NCBI GenBank assembly: GCA_001077715.1
Contig: CP011126.1
Location: forward strand, 1,612,001 to 1,676,000
DNA: 64,000 bases
Source: Candidatus Coxiella mudrowiae
GTDB taxonomy: Bacteria > Pseudomonadota > Gammaproteobacteria > Coxiellales > Coxiellaceae
Direction: 5' to 3'
Shown here: one piece after another, positions 38,682-47,594 of the stretch
Layout of the letters: every line of letters begins with the position of its first letter
How positions within the stretch are numbered: the stretch's first letter is position 1
Program-made: the position numbers and the translations under genes
The notes under the pieces: generated by a model
The model's database searches: none
Told to the model about the DNA's origin: nothing
The model's input: only the letters and a program-made list of their open reading frames with translations

Positions 38682-39650
38682 ATGTTTAAAATAATAATCC
38701 GTTTAATAGCAATATCTCTGCTTACAATAAGCGCTACCAGCATGGCACAACAATCTCCCCTTCCTGAACCTAACGCTACGCAGGAGGAACCGCTAGATCA
38801 AATTGCTGCGGTAGTCAATAACGAAATTATTACTCAAAGTGAATTCAATCACGCCTTAGCCGCTGCAAAACAACAATTTACTCAGCATCACATTCCTATG
38901 CTCAATGAAAAAGTATTTCGAAAACAGGTGATAGAGCAATTGATTTATCAAAAATTGCAATTACAGTTGTCTAAACGAAATAAAATCAAAGCCAGCGACG
39001 AAGAAATAAATGCAACCATCTCTAGAATAGCAGCTCAAAATCAGCTATCTGAATCAGCTCTCAAAGAAAAGCTCAATCAACAAGGTATTTCTTATCGGGA
39101 ATTTCGTAACCAAATACGGAAACAATTGCTCATTTCCAAATTGCAACAGCAAGTGATGGCGAATAATATCACTATTAGCAAATCGGACCTCGTAGCTTTT
39201 CAAAAACAACATCTAGCACAAATTGCTTCTGCTCGTTATCATGTGGCTACCATATTAATTCGGGTTCCGGAGGGTGCTACTCAAGCTCAAATCAATCATG
39301 CAAAGGGCAAAGCCTTTTTAGTTTTAAAACAACTTCGTAAAGGATTAAGTTTTGAATCCGCCATGTCTGCTCACCCAGGCAGTAAGGATCTTGGATGGAG
39401 ATTAAGTAGTAATCTTCCTCAAGTCTTTGTGAACCCCATTAGAAAAATGAAACCTAACGAGCTAATAGGGCCGATACAAGCTCCCAATGGATTTCATCTC
39501 GTTAAATTACTAGGTAAAGAAAATCAAAATAGGTCTAATAATCAGCAAATTCAACAGGCCGTTTATCAGAAAAAATTTGAAAAAGCCTTGCAACAATGGT
39601 TGGGGCAATTGCGTCGTTCCTCTTACGTTCGTATTTATATTAATTCCTGA
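38682..39650 (+). CDS. surA: Periplasmic chaperone SurA, single parvulin domain
   Basis: Periplasmic chaperone for outer-membrane proteins including LptD. 322 residues: signal peptide (IIRLIAISLLTISATSMAQ), SurA N-domain (LDQIAAVVNNEIITQSEFNH ... KLNQQGISYREFRNQIRKQL), one parvulin-type PPIase domain (ARYHVATILIRVPEG to APNGFHLVKLLG) and the C-terminal helix. E. coli SurA is 428 residues with two PPIase domains, so one is absent here; the chaperone core is complete. Five bases after lptD; its stop overlaps the pdxA start (TGATG). Confidence 0.9.
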   Translation: MFKIIIRLIAISLLTISATSMAQQSPLPEPNATQEEPLDQIAAVVNNEIITQSEFNHALAAAKQQFTQHHIPMLNEKVFRKQVIEQLIYQKLQLQLSKRNKIKASDEEINATISRIAAQNQLSESALKEKLNQQGISYREFRNQIRKQLLISKLQQQVMANNITISKSDLVAFQKQHLAQIASARYHVATILIRVPEGATQAQINHAKGKAFLVLKQLRKGLSFESAMSAHPGSKDLGWRLSSNLPQVFVNPIRKMKPNELIGPIQAPNGFHLVKLLGKENQNRSNNQQIQQAVYQKKFEKALQQWLGQLRRSSYVRIYINS

Positions 39651-40573
39651 TGACCCCTATCGTTATTACACCCGGAGAACCTGCAGGAATTGGACCGGAT
39701 ATTGTAATCCAGCTGGCGCAACATAAGCTTTCAATGCCTCTTGTTGTCATTGCCGATCACACTTTATTGATGGAAAGAGCAAAAGTGCTTGGTCTCGAAA
39801 TTCCTAATAATTTAACAATACGTCATATTCCTTTGAAAGTTCGATCTATAATGGGAAAACCGACTCCCGCTAATGCACAATATGTTTTAGAAACACTTCA
39901 GGTTGCTGCGGAGGGTTGTTTAAATGGAAATTATAAAGCTCTAGTAACAGGGCCGGTAAGCAAAACAGTCATAAATGATGCCGGTATTCCTTTTACTGGT
40001 CACACTGAATGGTTAGCAAAGCACGCAAAGGTAGAACAAACTGTAATGCTCTTTGTAGCAGATGCCTTAAAAGTAGCTTTATATACGACGCATGTTCCAT
40101 TATCTCAAGTTTCTGATTTAATTGAAAAATTACCCTTAGAAAAATGTATTCGCCTTCTGAACGTGGGTCTTAAAAAATATTTTTTAATTAAAAAACCTAC
40201 TATTGCTCTCTGTGGAGTAAACCCTCATGCAGGCGAGAATGGACATTTAGGAAAAGAGGAACTATCAACAATTATTCCTGTTGTTAGAGCTCTTAACCAA
40301 GAGGGTTTTTCACTTATAGGTCCCCTCCCAGCCGACACTGCATTCACACCTCGGACAATTGAAAGTTGCGATGCTATTTTAGCAATGTATCATGATCAAG
40401 GATTAGGACCAATTAAAGCTTTAAAATTCGGCTCTGTTGTAAACATGACACTGGGCTTGCCTTATATACGTACTTCTGTAGACCATGGAACCGCATTTGA
40501 CCTCGCAGGAACCGGATTGGCCGATGAAAAAAGCTTAATTACAGCAATTAAATTAGCAGCAAAGAACGCATGA
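39650..40573 (+). CDS. pdxA: 4-hydroxythreonine-4-phosphate dehydrogenase
   Basis: NAD-dependent oxidation in the DXP-dependent pyridoxal phosphate pathway. 307 residues with [15 protein letters not shown] at the N-terminus and metal-binding histidines in [21 protein letters not shown] and [12 protein letters not shown]. Slightly shorter than E. coli (329). Overlaps surA by one base and rsmA by four (ATGA), so it is tightly coupled. Retention implies B6 synthesis, relevant for a vitamin-providing symbiont. Confidence 0.94.
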   Translation: MTPIVITPGEPAGIGPDIVIQLAQHKLSMPLVVIADHTLLMERAKVLGLEIPNNLTIRHIPLKVRSIMGKPTPANAQYVLETLQVAAEGCLNGNYKALVTGPVSKTVINDAGIPFTGHTEWLAKHAKVEQTVMLFVADALKVALYTTHVPLSQVSDLIEKLPLEKCIRLLNVGLKKYFLIKKPTIALCGVNPHAGENGHLGKEELSTIIPVVRALNQEGFSLIGPLPADTAFTPRTIESCDAILAMYHDQGLGPIKALKFGSVVNMTLGLPYIRTSVDHGTAFDLAGTGLADEKSLITAIKLAAKNA

Positions 40574-41358
40574 ACGGATTTCATCTGCCACGTAAGCGTT
40601 TTGGTCAACATTTTCTTAAAGACCCCTTTATTTTTGAGAAAATCATTGCTGCCATTCATCCTCAAAAAAAAGATACAATAATAGAAATTGGACCCGGTCA
40701 AGGTGCCTTAACCGATTTTTTAATCAACGAATGTGCTAAATTAATTCTGGTGGAAATCGATCGAGATCTTGCAGCTTCCTTACAAAATAAATATTCTACC
40801 TCAGAAAACTTTAAGATTTATCAATTGGATGTATTACAATTTTATTTCTCGACCTTAGAAATCGAAAATAACTCACTCCGTATTATAGGTAATTTACCCT
40901 ACAACATTTCGACCCCCTTACTTTTCCATTTATTTACCCAAATAGAGTTTATTCAAGATATGCATTTTATGCTTCAAAAAGAAATTATGTTGCGATTAAC
41001 GGCTCCGATAGGAAGTCCCAATTATGGTCGCTTAAGTCTCATGACTCGGTTTTTTTGCGATAATACTTCATTGTTTAACGTTCCCCCTAACGCTTTTACT
41101 CCTCCTCCCCAGGTAGAATCAGCTTTTGTACGCTTGATTCCCCGAAAAACGGCAACCAAAACTGTAAAGGATTTTAATCAATTCAGCGCAGTTGTCAAAG
41201 AGGCGTTTACTTACCGCCGAAAAACAATCGCCAATGCGCTTAAAAAATTAATACCCAATGAAAAATGGAATATAATAGGTATTAATCCTCAATCACGCCC
41301 ACAAGAACTAACGGTAGAGGATTTTATTAAAATTAGTAATTCACTCCAAGACAGCTAG
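40570..41358 (+). CDS. rsmA: 16S rRNA dimethyladenosine transferase
   Basis: Dimethylates A1518 and A1519 of 16S rRNA. 262 residues: [12 protein letters not shown], the SAM loop [15 protein letters not shown], the catalytic [16 protein letters not shown], and the C-terminal helical domain ([17 protein letters not shown]). E. coli has 273. Start overlaps pdxA. Intact. Confidence 0.95.
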   Translation: MNGFHLPRKRFGQHFLKDPFIFEKIIAAIHPQKKDTIIEIGPGQGALTDFLINECAKLILVEIDRDLAASLQNKYSTSENFKIYQLDVLQFYFSTLEIENNSLRIIGNLPYNISTPLLFHLFTQIEFIQDMHFMLQKEIMLRLTAPIGSPNYGRLSLMTRFFCDNTSLFNVPPNAFTPPPQVESAFVRLIPRKTATKTVKDFNQFSAVVKEAFTYRRKTIANALKKLIPNEKWNIIGINPQSRPQELTVEDFIKISNSLQDS

Positions 41359-41395
41359 ATAGCTGAATGATAAGGAATCCTATAAACTAATCCCT

Positions 41396-41816
41396 ATGAA
41401 CTATAAACATATACTTGGTCGCCATCGACCTTTTCTCCTCGCAGCAAACAAGTAATTCGACGTACGAAATCAAGTTACGTTGAACGCCGTCCACGTAATT
41501 GAACATTCGCCAGCTGCTTATGGCGGTGAATTTTCTATCCCAATTAATGTCGATCTTGAACAAACTATTTGAAGCCCACGCCAGCAAATCTCTGGCAAAA
41601 TTTTATAAGGAAGTTAACATTCTGCCTGAAAGACAATATACCCTTTCGGGTATTTTAAAACACGTCCATAATGGAACTTGCTGAAAAATTAAGTATTGAT
41701 CTTATTTATTGTAGGAACTCATGGACATCATGGTATCGATAAATTATTAGGCTCTTGGGCTAATGCTATTCTCCATGCGGCTAAATGTGATGTTCTTGCT
41801 TCGTACTAAAGAATAG
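41396..41816 (+). pseudogene. Universal stress protein (UspA family), degraded
   Basis: ATG 41396 gives MNYKHILGRHRPFLLAANK then TAA; a neighbouring frame restores HVIEHSPAAYGGEFSIPINV, then NILPERQYTLSG, then MELAEKLSIDLI and GTHGHHGIDKLLGSWANAIL, the USP ATP-loop region (G-x2-G-x9-G-S). It ends LLRTKE at 41816. At least four frame breaks; position between rsmA and sppA. Confidence 0.75.
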
Positions 41817-41830
41817 CATTAAAATTTTTT

Positions 41831-41858
41831 AGAAAGATTTAAGTAGAAAGATTTAAGT
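41831..41858. repeat. Perfect 14-bp tandem duplication
   Basis: AGAAAGATTTAAGT twice (41831-41844, 41845-41858), with a partial third copy, in non-coding DNA after the uspA relic. Confidence 0.95.
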
Positions 41859-42049
41859 AGAAAGAGAAGACTAGGTTAAAAATAGATGATTTATTTCCAA
41901 TTTTCACGTATTATACAGTGGGATAGTTAACAGATATAGAATTATTAAGCAACTATCGCTTGAATTATCTATCTTTGTTCCTTTTTTCTTTATTTCACCC
42001 ATTTCTCTTAACTTCAATTCATTTCGTCTAACTACAAAGGATCTTGAAA

Positions 42050-42480
42050 ATGAAAAAATTAATTCTATCAAGCATTATTTTTACTCTCAGCATCTTGTCA
42101 TTTTCTGGGATAGCTTTTACTAACCCCTTTACTTTAACCAACTAATAAAAGATTCTCTAAATTTAAGTCGAGGAGAATGCAAAACCACAAGTGATCCTAG
42201 TTTTTACAAGTGTTTCACTCATCAGTGGATATTAGGGGTATCAGTCTCGAGGTACTAGGTAATTACAGCCCTCAACATATCAACGATGTGTTTACAATCC
42301 ATGCTTAATGAAAGCTATTCTTATGAGCAGATATACCAAAAATATGGATCACCAGTAGGACCCGCAGAATGTTTCACCGATTTAAAAGTATTGGCATGAG
42401 CATTTCAGTACATGCTCTCAACCCAGTTAAAAAAATGGAAGTCCCAGCGAGTTTTTAAAAATTGCTAGGACTTTTTTGTG
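42050..42480 (+). pseudogene. Secreted protein remnant, unrecognised
   Basis: ATG 42050 opens a signal peptide (KKLILSSIIFTLSILSFSGI-AFT) that ends at TAA after 31 codons. Other frames downstream read GECKTTSDPSFYKCFTHQWI and NESYSYEQIYQKYGSPVGPA. Looks like a small exported, cysteine-containing protein of unknown family that has decayed. Confidence 0.45.
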
Positions 42481-42485
42481 ATTAA

Positions 42486-43040
42486 CGATAGATAATAATA
42501 TCCAGAAAAATAGCTATTTTAGTTAGCCTTTCCTTCCTTATTATTAAAAATAGAACTGCAGTTGCTAATCATTTCGAATTTAAGGATTTTCCTTCTCTCT
42601 GGCGTGCTCATTACTTCTATTTGGGTGTTAGCCTAGTTTACGGGAGTACCGATTGGAGCTAGTTGGTCGCCGAAGGAACAAAATATGACATGGTAATGCT
42701 TACCACTTCAGCACCAATTTCTTCCGACGATCGCAGCTTCTTATATGGCTTAGTTTTAGGTTATGAAATTCAGCCACCTATTGTCATGAATTCGCTAGTC
42801 GATAATGGCTACATCTCTCCTACCTTCAGTAATGGAACGATTAATGCTGGAACTCGGATTTCAGTATCATGTGCTGGGTATGGTAAAGCTGTTTTTATTC
42901 CTACTGTCAATTATGTCCCCTTTATTATTATATGCATTGACATTGAAAATAGCTTACCGATTTTAGGGGAACTGTTTCCAACACTCCGATTTTTTATTGC
43001 GTTGAAGATCCCTTTCTCGTACCCTACTATAAATAAATAG
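42486..43040 (+). pseudogene. Outer-membrane beta-barrel protein remnant
   Basis: Frames combine to FEFKDFPSLWRAHYFYLGVS, then a TAG, then an open 125-codon stretch from 42663 (DDRSFLYGLVLGYEIQPPIV) that soon leaves the original frame. The YLGVSLVYGSTDW ... GLVLGYEI pattern of alternating aromatic and polar residues resembles opacity/OmpA-like barrels of Legionellales. The 125-codon ORF is not an intact gene because its N-terminus is cut off and its C-terminus lacks barrel periodicity. Confidence 0.45.
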
Positions 43041-43058
43041 AACTTATGGGCTAATTTC

Positions 43059-43994
43059 ATGAATGATGAGTCGCTTGAAAACACATTGATTAAAGCTATT
43101 CTTGAAGATCGTCGCTCAGAGCGACGATGGCGAAATATTCGCTTCGCAGGCTGGATGTTTATTTCGTTACTTCTAATTATCTTAATTTTTGCTCCCTCAA
43201 CTTCGGAATTAGAAGCCAGAAAAAGCAACACCCCCTATGTTTCCCTAATGCGCTTAAATGGACCAATTATGTCGAATACCTCTTTTTCGGCCTATCAAAT
43301 TCTGCCTAATTTAGTGAACGCGTTTGCTGATAAAAACTCCAAAGGGGTTATTTTGGTAATCAATTCCCCCGGAGGTAGTCCTGTTCAAGCTTCCACCATC
43401 CATGACAAAATTCTTGAATTAAAAAAAGAATACCATAAAAAGGTTGTGGTCCTAGGAGAAGATGAACTTGCTTCGGGTGCTTACCTAGTATCTACGGCGG
43501 CCGATAAAATCTACGTTAATAAGAACACTCTCACCGGCTCAATTGGCGTAATTATGGGAGGATTCGGATTTGTAGATACCTTAAAGAAAGTGGGAATGAC
43601 GAGACGCTTATTTACAGCAGGAGCTCATAAAGATCGTTTGGATCCCTTTGAACCTTTAGATTCTCAGGATGTTATTAAAGTCAAAACGGTACTTGAACAA
43701 GTTCATCAAAATTTTATTAATACAGTTATTGTTGGTCGAGGAAGCCGATTACGGGGGAGTCGTGAGGAACTATTTTCAGGTGATTTTTGGACGGGCAAAG
43801 AAGCCACGCAACTGGGAATTGTCGATGGTACCGCAAACCTATGGACCGTGCTTGATCAGGAATTTGGAGTAAAGCATTATCGTGATTACACTGCCAAAAT
43901 TCCTTTTTTTCAAGCTCTATTCCACAACACAGCTACACAACTTTATTTTCATTTAACGAACGAAATTTCGCCAATTCGCGAAGAAATTTATTAG
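43059..43994 (+). CDS. sppA: Signal peptide peptidase-like S49 serine peptidase
   Basis: Membrane-anchored periplasmic peptidase with a Ser/Lys dyad that degrades cleaved signal peptides. 311 residues: a single transmembrane helix near residues 29-45 (FAGWMFISLLLIILIF), VINSPGGSPVQAS, the nucleophile in ELASGAYLVSTAADKIY (Ser139) and the general base in GAHKDRLDPFEPL (Lys191). One catalytic domain only, the short SppA form of about 300 residues rather than the 618-residue E. coli enzyme. Thirteen bases before apaH. Intact. Confidence 0.88.
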   Translation: MNDESLENTLIKAILEDRRSERRWRNIRFAGWMFISLLLIILIFAPSTSELEARKSNTPYVSLMRLNGPIMSNTSFSAYQILPNLVNAFADKNSKGVILVINSPGGSPVQASTIHDKILELKKEYHKKVVVLGEDELASGAYLVSTAADKIYVNKNTLTGSIGVIMGGFGFVDTLKKVGMTRRLFTAGAHKDRLDPFEPLDSQDVIKVKTVLEQVHQNFINTVIVGRGSRLRGSREELFSGDFWTGKEATQLGIVDGTANLWTVLDQEFGVKHYRDYTAKIPFFQALFHNTATQLYFHLTNEISPIREEIY

Positions 43995-44006
43995 CGTAAA
44001 GAACAA

Positions 44007-44831
44007 ATGAGTACGTATATTATTGGTGACGTGCAGGGATGCTACCGCGAATTAAAGGAATTATTAGCTCTGATCCAGTTTGATCCTTCTCAGGATCGAT
44101 TAGGCTTTGTGGGCGATCTGGTTAATCGCGGTCCTCATTCCCTTGAAGTATTGCGTTTTATCAAATCTCTTTCTTCGCCATTAATAGTTCTTGGAAATCA
44201 TGATTTATTTTTATTAATTCTAGGCTACGAGCTTATGCCTGAAGATTCTTATGAACATACCCTACACAACATCTTACGCGCTCCCGACAAAATGGAACTC
44301 TTAGAATGGTTACGAGGTCGCCCCTTAGTTCATTACGAAAAAAATGATTATGCTCTTTTAGTGCACGCCGGACTTCCTCCACAATGGTCTATCGAGGAAA
44401 ATCTTGAGCGCGCCAATGAAGTATCGCTTACTTTACAAGGACCCTATTTTAAAGAATTTTTAAAGAATTTATTTGGAGATGAACCCTTCCAATGGGATAA
44501 TGACCTTAAAGGACAGGAACGACTCCGATACATCACCAATGCATTCACGCGGATGCGTTTTTGTGACGAAAAAGGGGGGCTGGATTTAAAAGCAAGCGGT
44601 AAGACAAGCACAAACAGAGAACACTTCCAACCGTGGTTCGATTGGCGCCACCATGAAAAAGAAAGAGTTAATATCTTATTCGGCCATTGGGCTGCACTTA
44701 ACGGCCAATGCGATGCACCCTACTGCCACGCATTGGACACCGGCTGTACATGGGGTCACCAACTTACCGCATTAAACCTTGAAACAAAACAACGTTTCGC
44801 CATTCCTTGTCGTTCTTCTCTTCGGATGTAA
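44007..44831 (+). CDS. apaH: Bis(5'-nucleosyl)-tetraphosphatase, symmetrical
   Basis: Cleaves Ap4A to two ADP and also decaps Np4-capped RNA in E. coli. 274 residues with the metallophosphatase motifs YIIGDVQGCYRE, GFVGDLVNRGPHSLEV and IVLGNHDLFLL, and the C-terminal histidines in LFGHWAAL and HALDTGCTWG. Length normal (E. coli 280). In E. coli apaH also belongs to the lptD-surA-pdxA-rsmA-apaGH cluster; here the uspA relic, the debris and sppA lie between. Intact. Confidence 0.94.
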   Translation: MSTYIIGDVQGCYRELKELLALIQFDPSQDRLGFVGDLVNRGPHSLEVLRFIKSLSSPLIVLGNHDLFLLILGYELMPEDSYEHTLHNILRAPDKMELLEWLRGRPLVHYEKNDYALLVHAGLPPQWSIEENLERANEVSLTLQGPYFKEFLKNLFGDEPFQWDNDLKGQERLRYITNAFTRMRFCDEKGGLDLKASGKTSTNREHFQPWFDWRHHEKERVNILFGHWAALNGQCDAPYCHALDTGCTWGHQLTALNLETKQRFAIPCRSSLRM

Positions 44832-44890
44832 TGCTACCATTGACAATAAAACGGACTGGCATTATTACATACCCTATTAGGCACATTAAA

Positions 44891-45083
44891 ATGAATGCAG
44901 TTACCTTTACCGAGCTCAGAGCACAACTTAAAGAAATTCCGGATCTTTTTCTTATCAACATGAGCCCATCATTTAAACGGTCCTTATTTACTTAGTAATG
45001 AAGGCAACGCCGCTCATCTTCGTCAACCTATTCGCAGTTTAAAACAAGGTAAAATCAAAAAAAAGAAATTAATGTATGATTGA
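44891..45083 (+). pseudogene. yefM: YefM-family antitoxin, degraded
   Basis: ATG 44891 gives MNAVTFTELRAQLKEIPDLF, the Phd/YefM N-terminal fold, then a frameshift and a deletion of the middle; the end reads YLLSNEGNAAHLRQPIRSLK and the stop TGA (45081-45083) overlaps the toxin start. Broken. Confidence 0.7.
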
Positions 45084-45334
45084 TGCTAATCACTTTTACT
45101 GCCGAAGCCTGGGAAGATTATTTATATTGGCAGAAACTCGATAAAAAAATGTTTCGCTGAATAAATAAACTCCTTAAAGAATAAAGAAACTCTGCGTGAG
45201 CCCTTTTCAGGAAAAGGAAAACCGGAACCTCTTAAATTTGAACTGCAAGGATATTGGTCAAAGAGCATCGATTAATTTACAAAATTTTAGATGATTCATT
45301 AATTATTATTTCTCTAAGATTTCATTACAATTAA
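45083..45334 (+). pseudogene. yoeB: YoeB-family mRNA interferase toxin, degraded
   Basis: ATG 45083 gives LITFTAEAWEDYLYWQKLDK then TGA, TAA and frameshifts; later pieces are [19 protein letters not shown] and RFHY at the end, the last containing the conserved His-Tyr of YoeB. The ribosome-dependent RNase is clearly inactive. Overlaps the antitoxin stop as expected for this module. Confidence 0.75.
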
Positions 45335-45344
45335 ATTTATTCCA

Positions 45345-45848
45345 TTATTTTTTAGTGATCCTTATTTTTCGCTTTAATTCCAAAAAGCTAAAAGCATACA
45401 GATTATTTTCATTCGGCCCATGCTTTATTTTAGAGACCACGATCCATTCGTCGGCATTCCACAATGGGAAATAAGTGTCACCCTCAAACGAATGCTCGAT
45501 AATTGTTAGAATCATTTTATGAGCTTTGGGTAACGTTTCCTTGAAAAGACATCCGCCACCAATAATCATAACCTCAGACTCATCCGCCAAAGCATTTAAG
45601 GCATCATCAACCGAAGAAAAAATTTCACATCCTTCAATTCTCAAACCTGGCTGTCGGGAAATCACAATATTGCGGCGGCGAGGTAAGGGTTTTCCGATGC
45701 TTTCAAAAGTTTTCCGTCCCATAATAATGGGTTTTCCAAAAGTAACCGATTTAAAATGAGCTAAATCAGCAGGTAAATGCCAAGGCAACTGATTTAGCTG
45801 ACCGATGAGGCGGTTTTTGTCCATGGCAGCAACGAGAGTGATGAACAC
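45345..45848 (-). CDS. folA: Dihydrofolate reductase
   Basis: NADPH-dependent reduction of dihydrofolate to THF. 167 residues from a GTG start: TLVAAMDKNRLIGQLNQLPW with the catalytic Asp in HLPADLAHFK (Asp28), IIMGRKTFESIGKPLPRRRN (NADPH site) and VMIIGGGCLFKETLP. Intact. A third folate gene in the window with folB and fau. Confidence 0.95.
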   Translation of the reverse strand: MFITLVAAMDKNRLIGQLNQLPWHLPADLAHFKSVTFGKPIIMGRKTFESIGKPLPRRRNIVISRQPGLRIEGCEIFSSVDDALNALADESEVMIIGGGCLFKETLPKAHKMILTIIEHSFEGDTYFPLWNADEWIVVSKIKHGPNENNLYAFSFLELKRKIRITKK

Positions 45849-45858
45849 TATTATTGGC

Positions 45859-46510
45859 CTATTTTCCGTAAAATTTCACACCAATTTCAATTTGTGACCG
45901 CCCATTTTTAAGCCACCAAGGATTCGTATCACGCAAAGAATACACACAACCGCAATATTCCTGTTGATAAAATTGTTCTAGTTTGGAAATTTCAATCATT
46001 CGCTGCGAACCGCCCTCTTTACGCCAATTGAATGTCCAGTAGATCATGTCAGGATATTTAGCCGCTGCACGAACGCCGCAATCATTTATTTGCTCCATAT
46101 TTTTCCATCGAGAAATGCCCAACGTACTCGATATTATCTTAAAATTATTTTCATACGCATAAAGTTGCCGTTCGTTCAAATCGCATGTCAAAGCACATCG
46201 TGCATCGCATCCCACCCTCCGGCTGATATTCCATGCCTTTGGATCTTGCCATCCAATTCTCTCAGTCATAATCTGTGTCGACAAGGAATCTCCAATTTTT
46301 CAGTGAAACGAATATTTTCCTCTTTTCGAATAAAATACTCTTTTTCTGGATGAATATTAGGGTTATAAAAAAGACTTTAAAATCAATACCCGATTAAACC
46401 AACCGCTCGATAATCGCTCCCACACAAGGTGTACAGAAAGAATGCAACAATAATTTATCAGCATTGTTGGGCAACTTAAACTCGTTCTACATCATATTCC
46501 CCCATTCCAG
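45859..46510 (-). pseudogene. queH: Epoxyqueuosine reductase QueH, degraded
   Basis: DUF208/QueH reduces epoxyqueuosine in tRNA. The C-terminal half is open for 141 codons ([57 protein letters not shown]). Upstream frames hold LLLHSFCTPC (the Fe-S and zinc cysteine motif, normally CCAPC, one Cys changed) and [20 protein letters not shown]. Several frameshifts between. Ends 10 bases before the folA start codon on the same strand. Confidence 0.75.
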
Positions 46511-46627
46511 GCAAAAAAACACCTTTAAATTACACTGATTTGATTTTAATTTCACTTATTGAAGTTAATGTCAACCAAAACTTCTCATTGAATAGCAGAA
46601 AAGAACCCGTTCGTAATAGATTAGGTA

Positions 46628-46653
46628 CAATCGCTTCCTGCAATCGCTTCCTG
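46628..46653. repeat. Perfect 13-bp tandem duplication
   Basis: CAATCGCTTCCTG twice (46628-46640, 46641-46653) in non-coding DNA between queH and acyP relics. Confidence 0.95.
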
Positions 46654-46742
46654 CAGGAGTGGAGTTTGTCGGTAAATCATGTTTCAACTAACAGATTGAT
46701 ATTCAAGATTCATCAGCAGTATATTCCTCTTGGGAGAAGAAA

Positions 46743-47037
46743 ATGGTGGAAGTTACAAAAAACAAAATATGCATTCGCGCTACCGTATCCGGTAAAGTAC
46801 AAGGTTTTTTTCCACGACACCACCCACCCGCCAAAAAGCAGAAGAGTTGGAGCTAACTGGCTTGATAAAAAACCTTTCTAATTAATAGAGATGTGGAATT
46901 AGTAGCCTGTGGAGAGCGAGATTCTATTATAGTTCTTACCGAATGGCTATGGGGGTGGACCCCCTTCTGCCTCTGTAAGGCAATGTTCATTAGGAAGAAA
47001 TTACTTGCGAAAATCATTCGGATTTTAACGTAAGATG
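46743..47037 (+). pseudogene. acyP: Acylphosphatase, degraded
   Basis: ATG 46743 gives KNKICIRATVSGKVQGFFPR then loses frame; the family motif is GKVQGVFFR, here altered to GFFPR. Subsequent frames supply TGLIKNLSNRDVELVACG-like and VGPPSASVRQCSLEEI-like sequence. The remnant stop overlaps the 3' end of gmhB tail to tail. Hydrolyses carboxyl-phosphates when intact. Confidence 0.65.
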
Positions 47038-47562
47038 ACTTACATAATCACTTAAATCTTCAAAGATCGGTATTCCCTTCAATCCTTTATTACGATCAAT
47101 AGTTTTTCTACCATTTCCTGTCTTCACTAATACAGATCGACATCCAGCCTTTTGGGCAGCCTGAATATCGCGAAGACTATCTCCTACTAACGTGGCATCT
47201 GGAAAAGCTTTGGGAAAGTCCTGAGCAATAGCATATAACAATCCGGAATTTGGTTTTCGGCAGACGCAATTAGCTTCAGGCGTATGAGGGCAGAAATAAA
47301 TCTGCTCTATGTGCCCTGCCACTTTCGCCAATTCTTCTCTCATTTTTTGATGAATAGCTTTCAACGTTTCTAGAGAATAATAACCATGAGCAACGCCGGA
47401 TTGATTGGTCGCTACTACAATTATGTAGCCTAATTTAGTTAAACATGCAATGGCAGAAAGACTGCCTGGAATAGGGATCCATTCATCCGGAGTTTTAATA
47501 TAATTTTCCGAATCGTAATTAATAACGCCATCACGGTCTAAGATGATAAGTTTTTTTTGCAT
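47014..47562 (-). CDS. gmhB: D-glycero-beta-D-manno-heptose 1,7-bisphosphate 7-phosphatase
   Basis: HAD phosphatase in ADP-heptose synthesis for the LPS inner core. 182 residues: nucleophile motif IILDRDGVINYDS (Asp9, Asp11), VVATNQSGVAHGYY, the zinc-binding loop CPHTPEANCVCRKPN and TLVGDSLRDIQAAQKAG. Retained along with waaA and a heptosyltransferase, so an inner core with heptose is likely. Intact. Confidence 0.93.
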   Translation of the reverse strand: MQKKLIILDRDGVINYDSENYIKTPDEWIPIPGSLSAIACLTKLGYIIVVATNQSGVAHGYYSLETLKAIHQKMREELAKVAGHIEQIYFCPHTPEANCVCRKPNSGLLYAIAQDFPKAFPDATLVGDSLRDIQAAQKAGCRSVLVKTGNGRKTIDRNKGLKGIPIFEDLSDYVSHLTLKSE

Positions 47563-47594
47563 TTTTCATTTTATATTTAATTAGAATATTATTT

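Noticed and set aside
42663-43040. 125-codon ORF as an intact gene
   Set aside because: A TAG separates it from its recognisable N-terminal part, and its second half does not look like the first half's family, indicating a frameshift.
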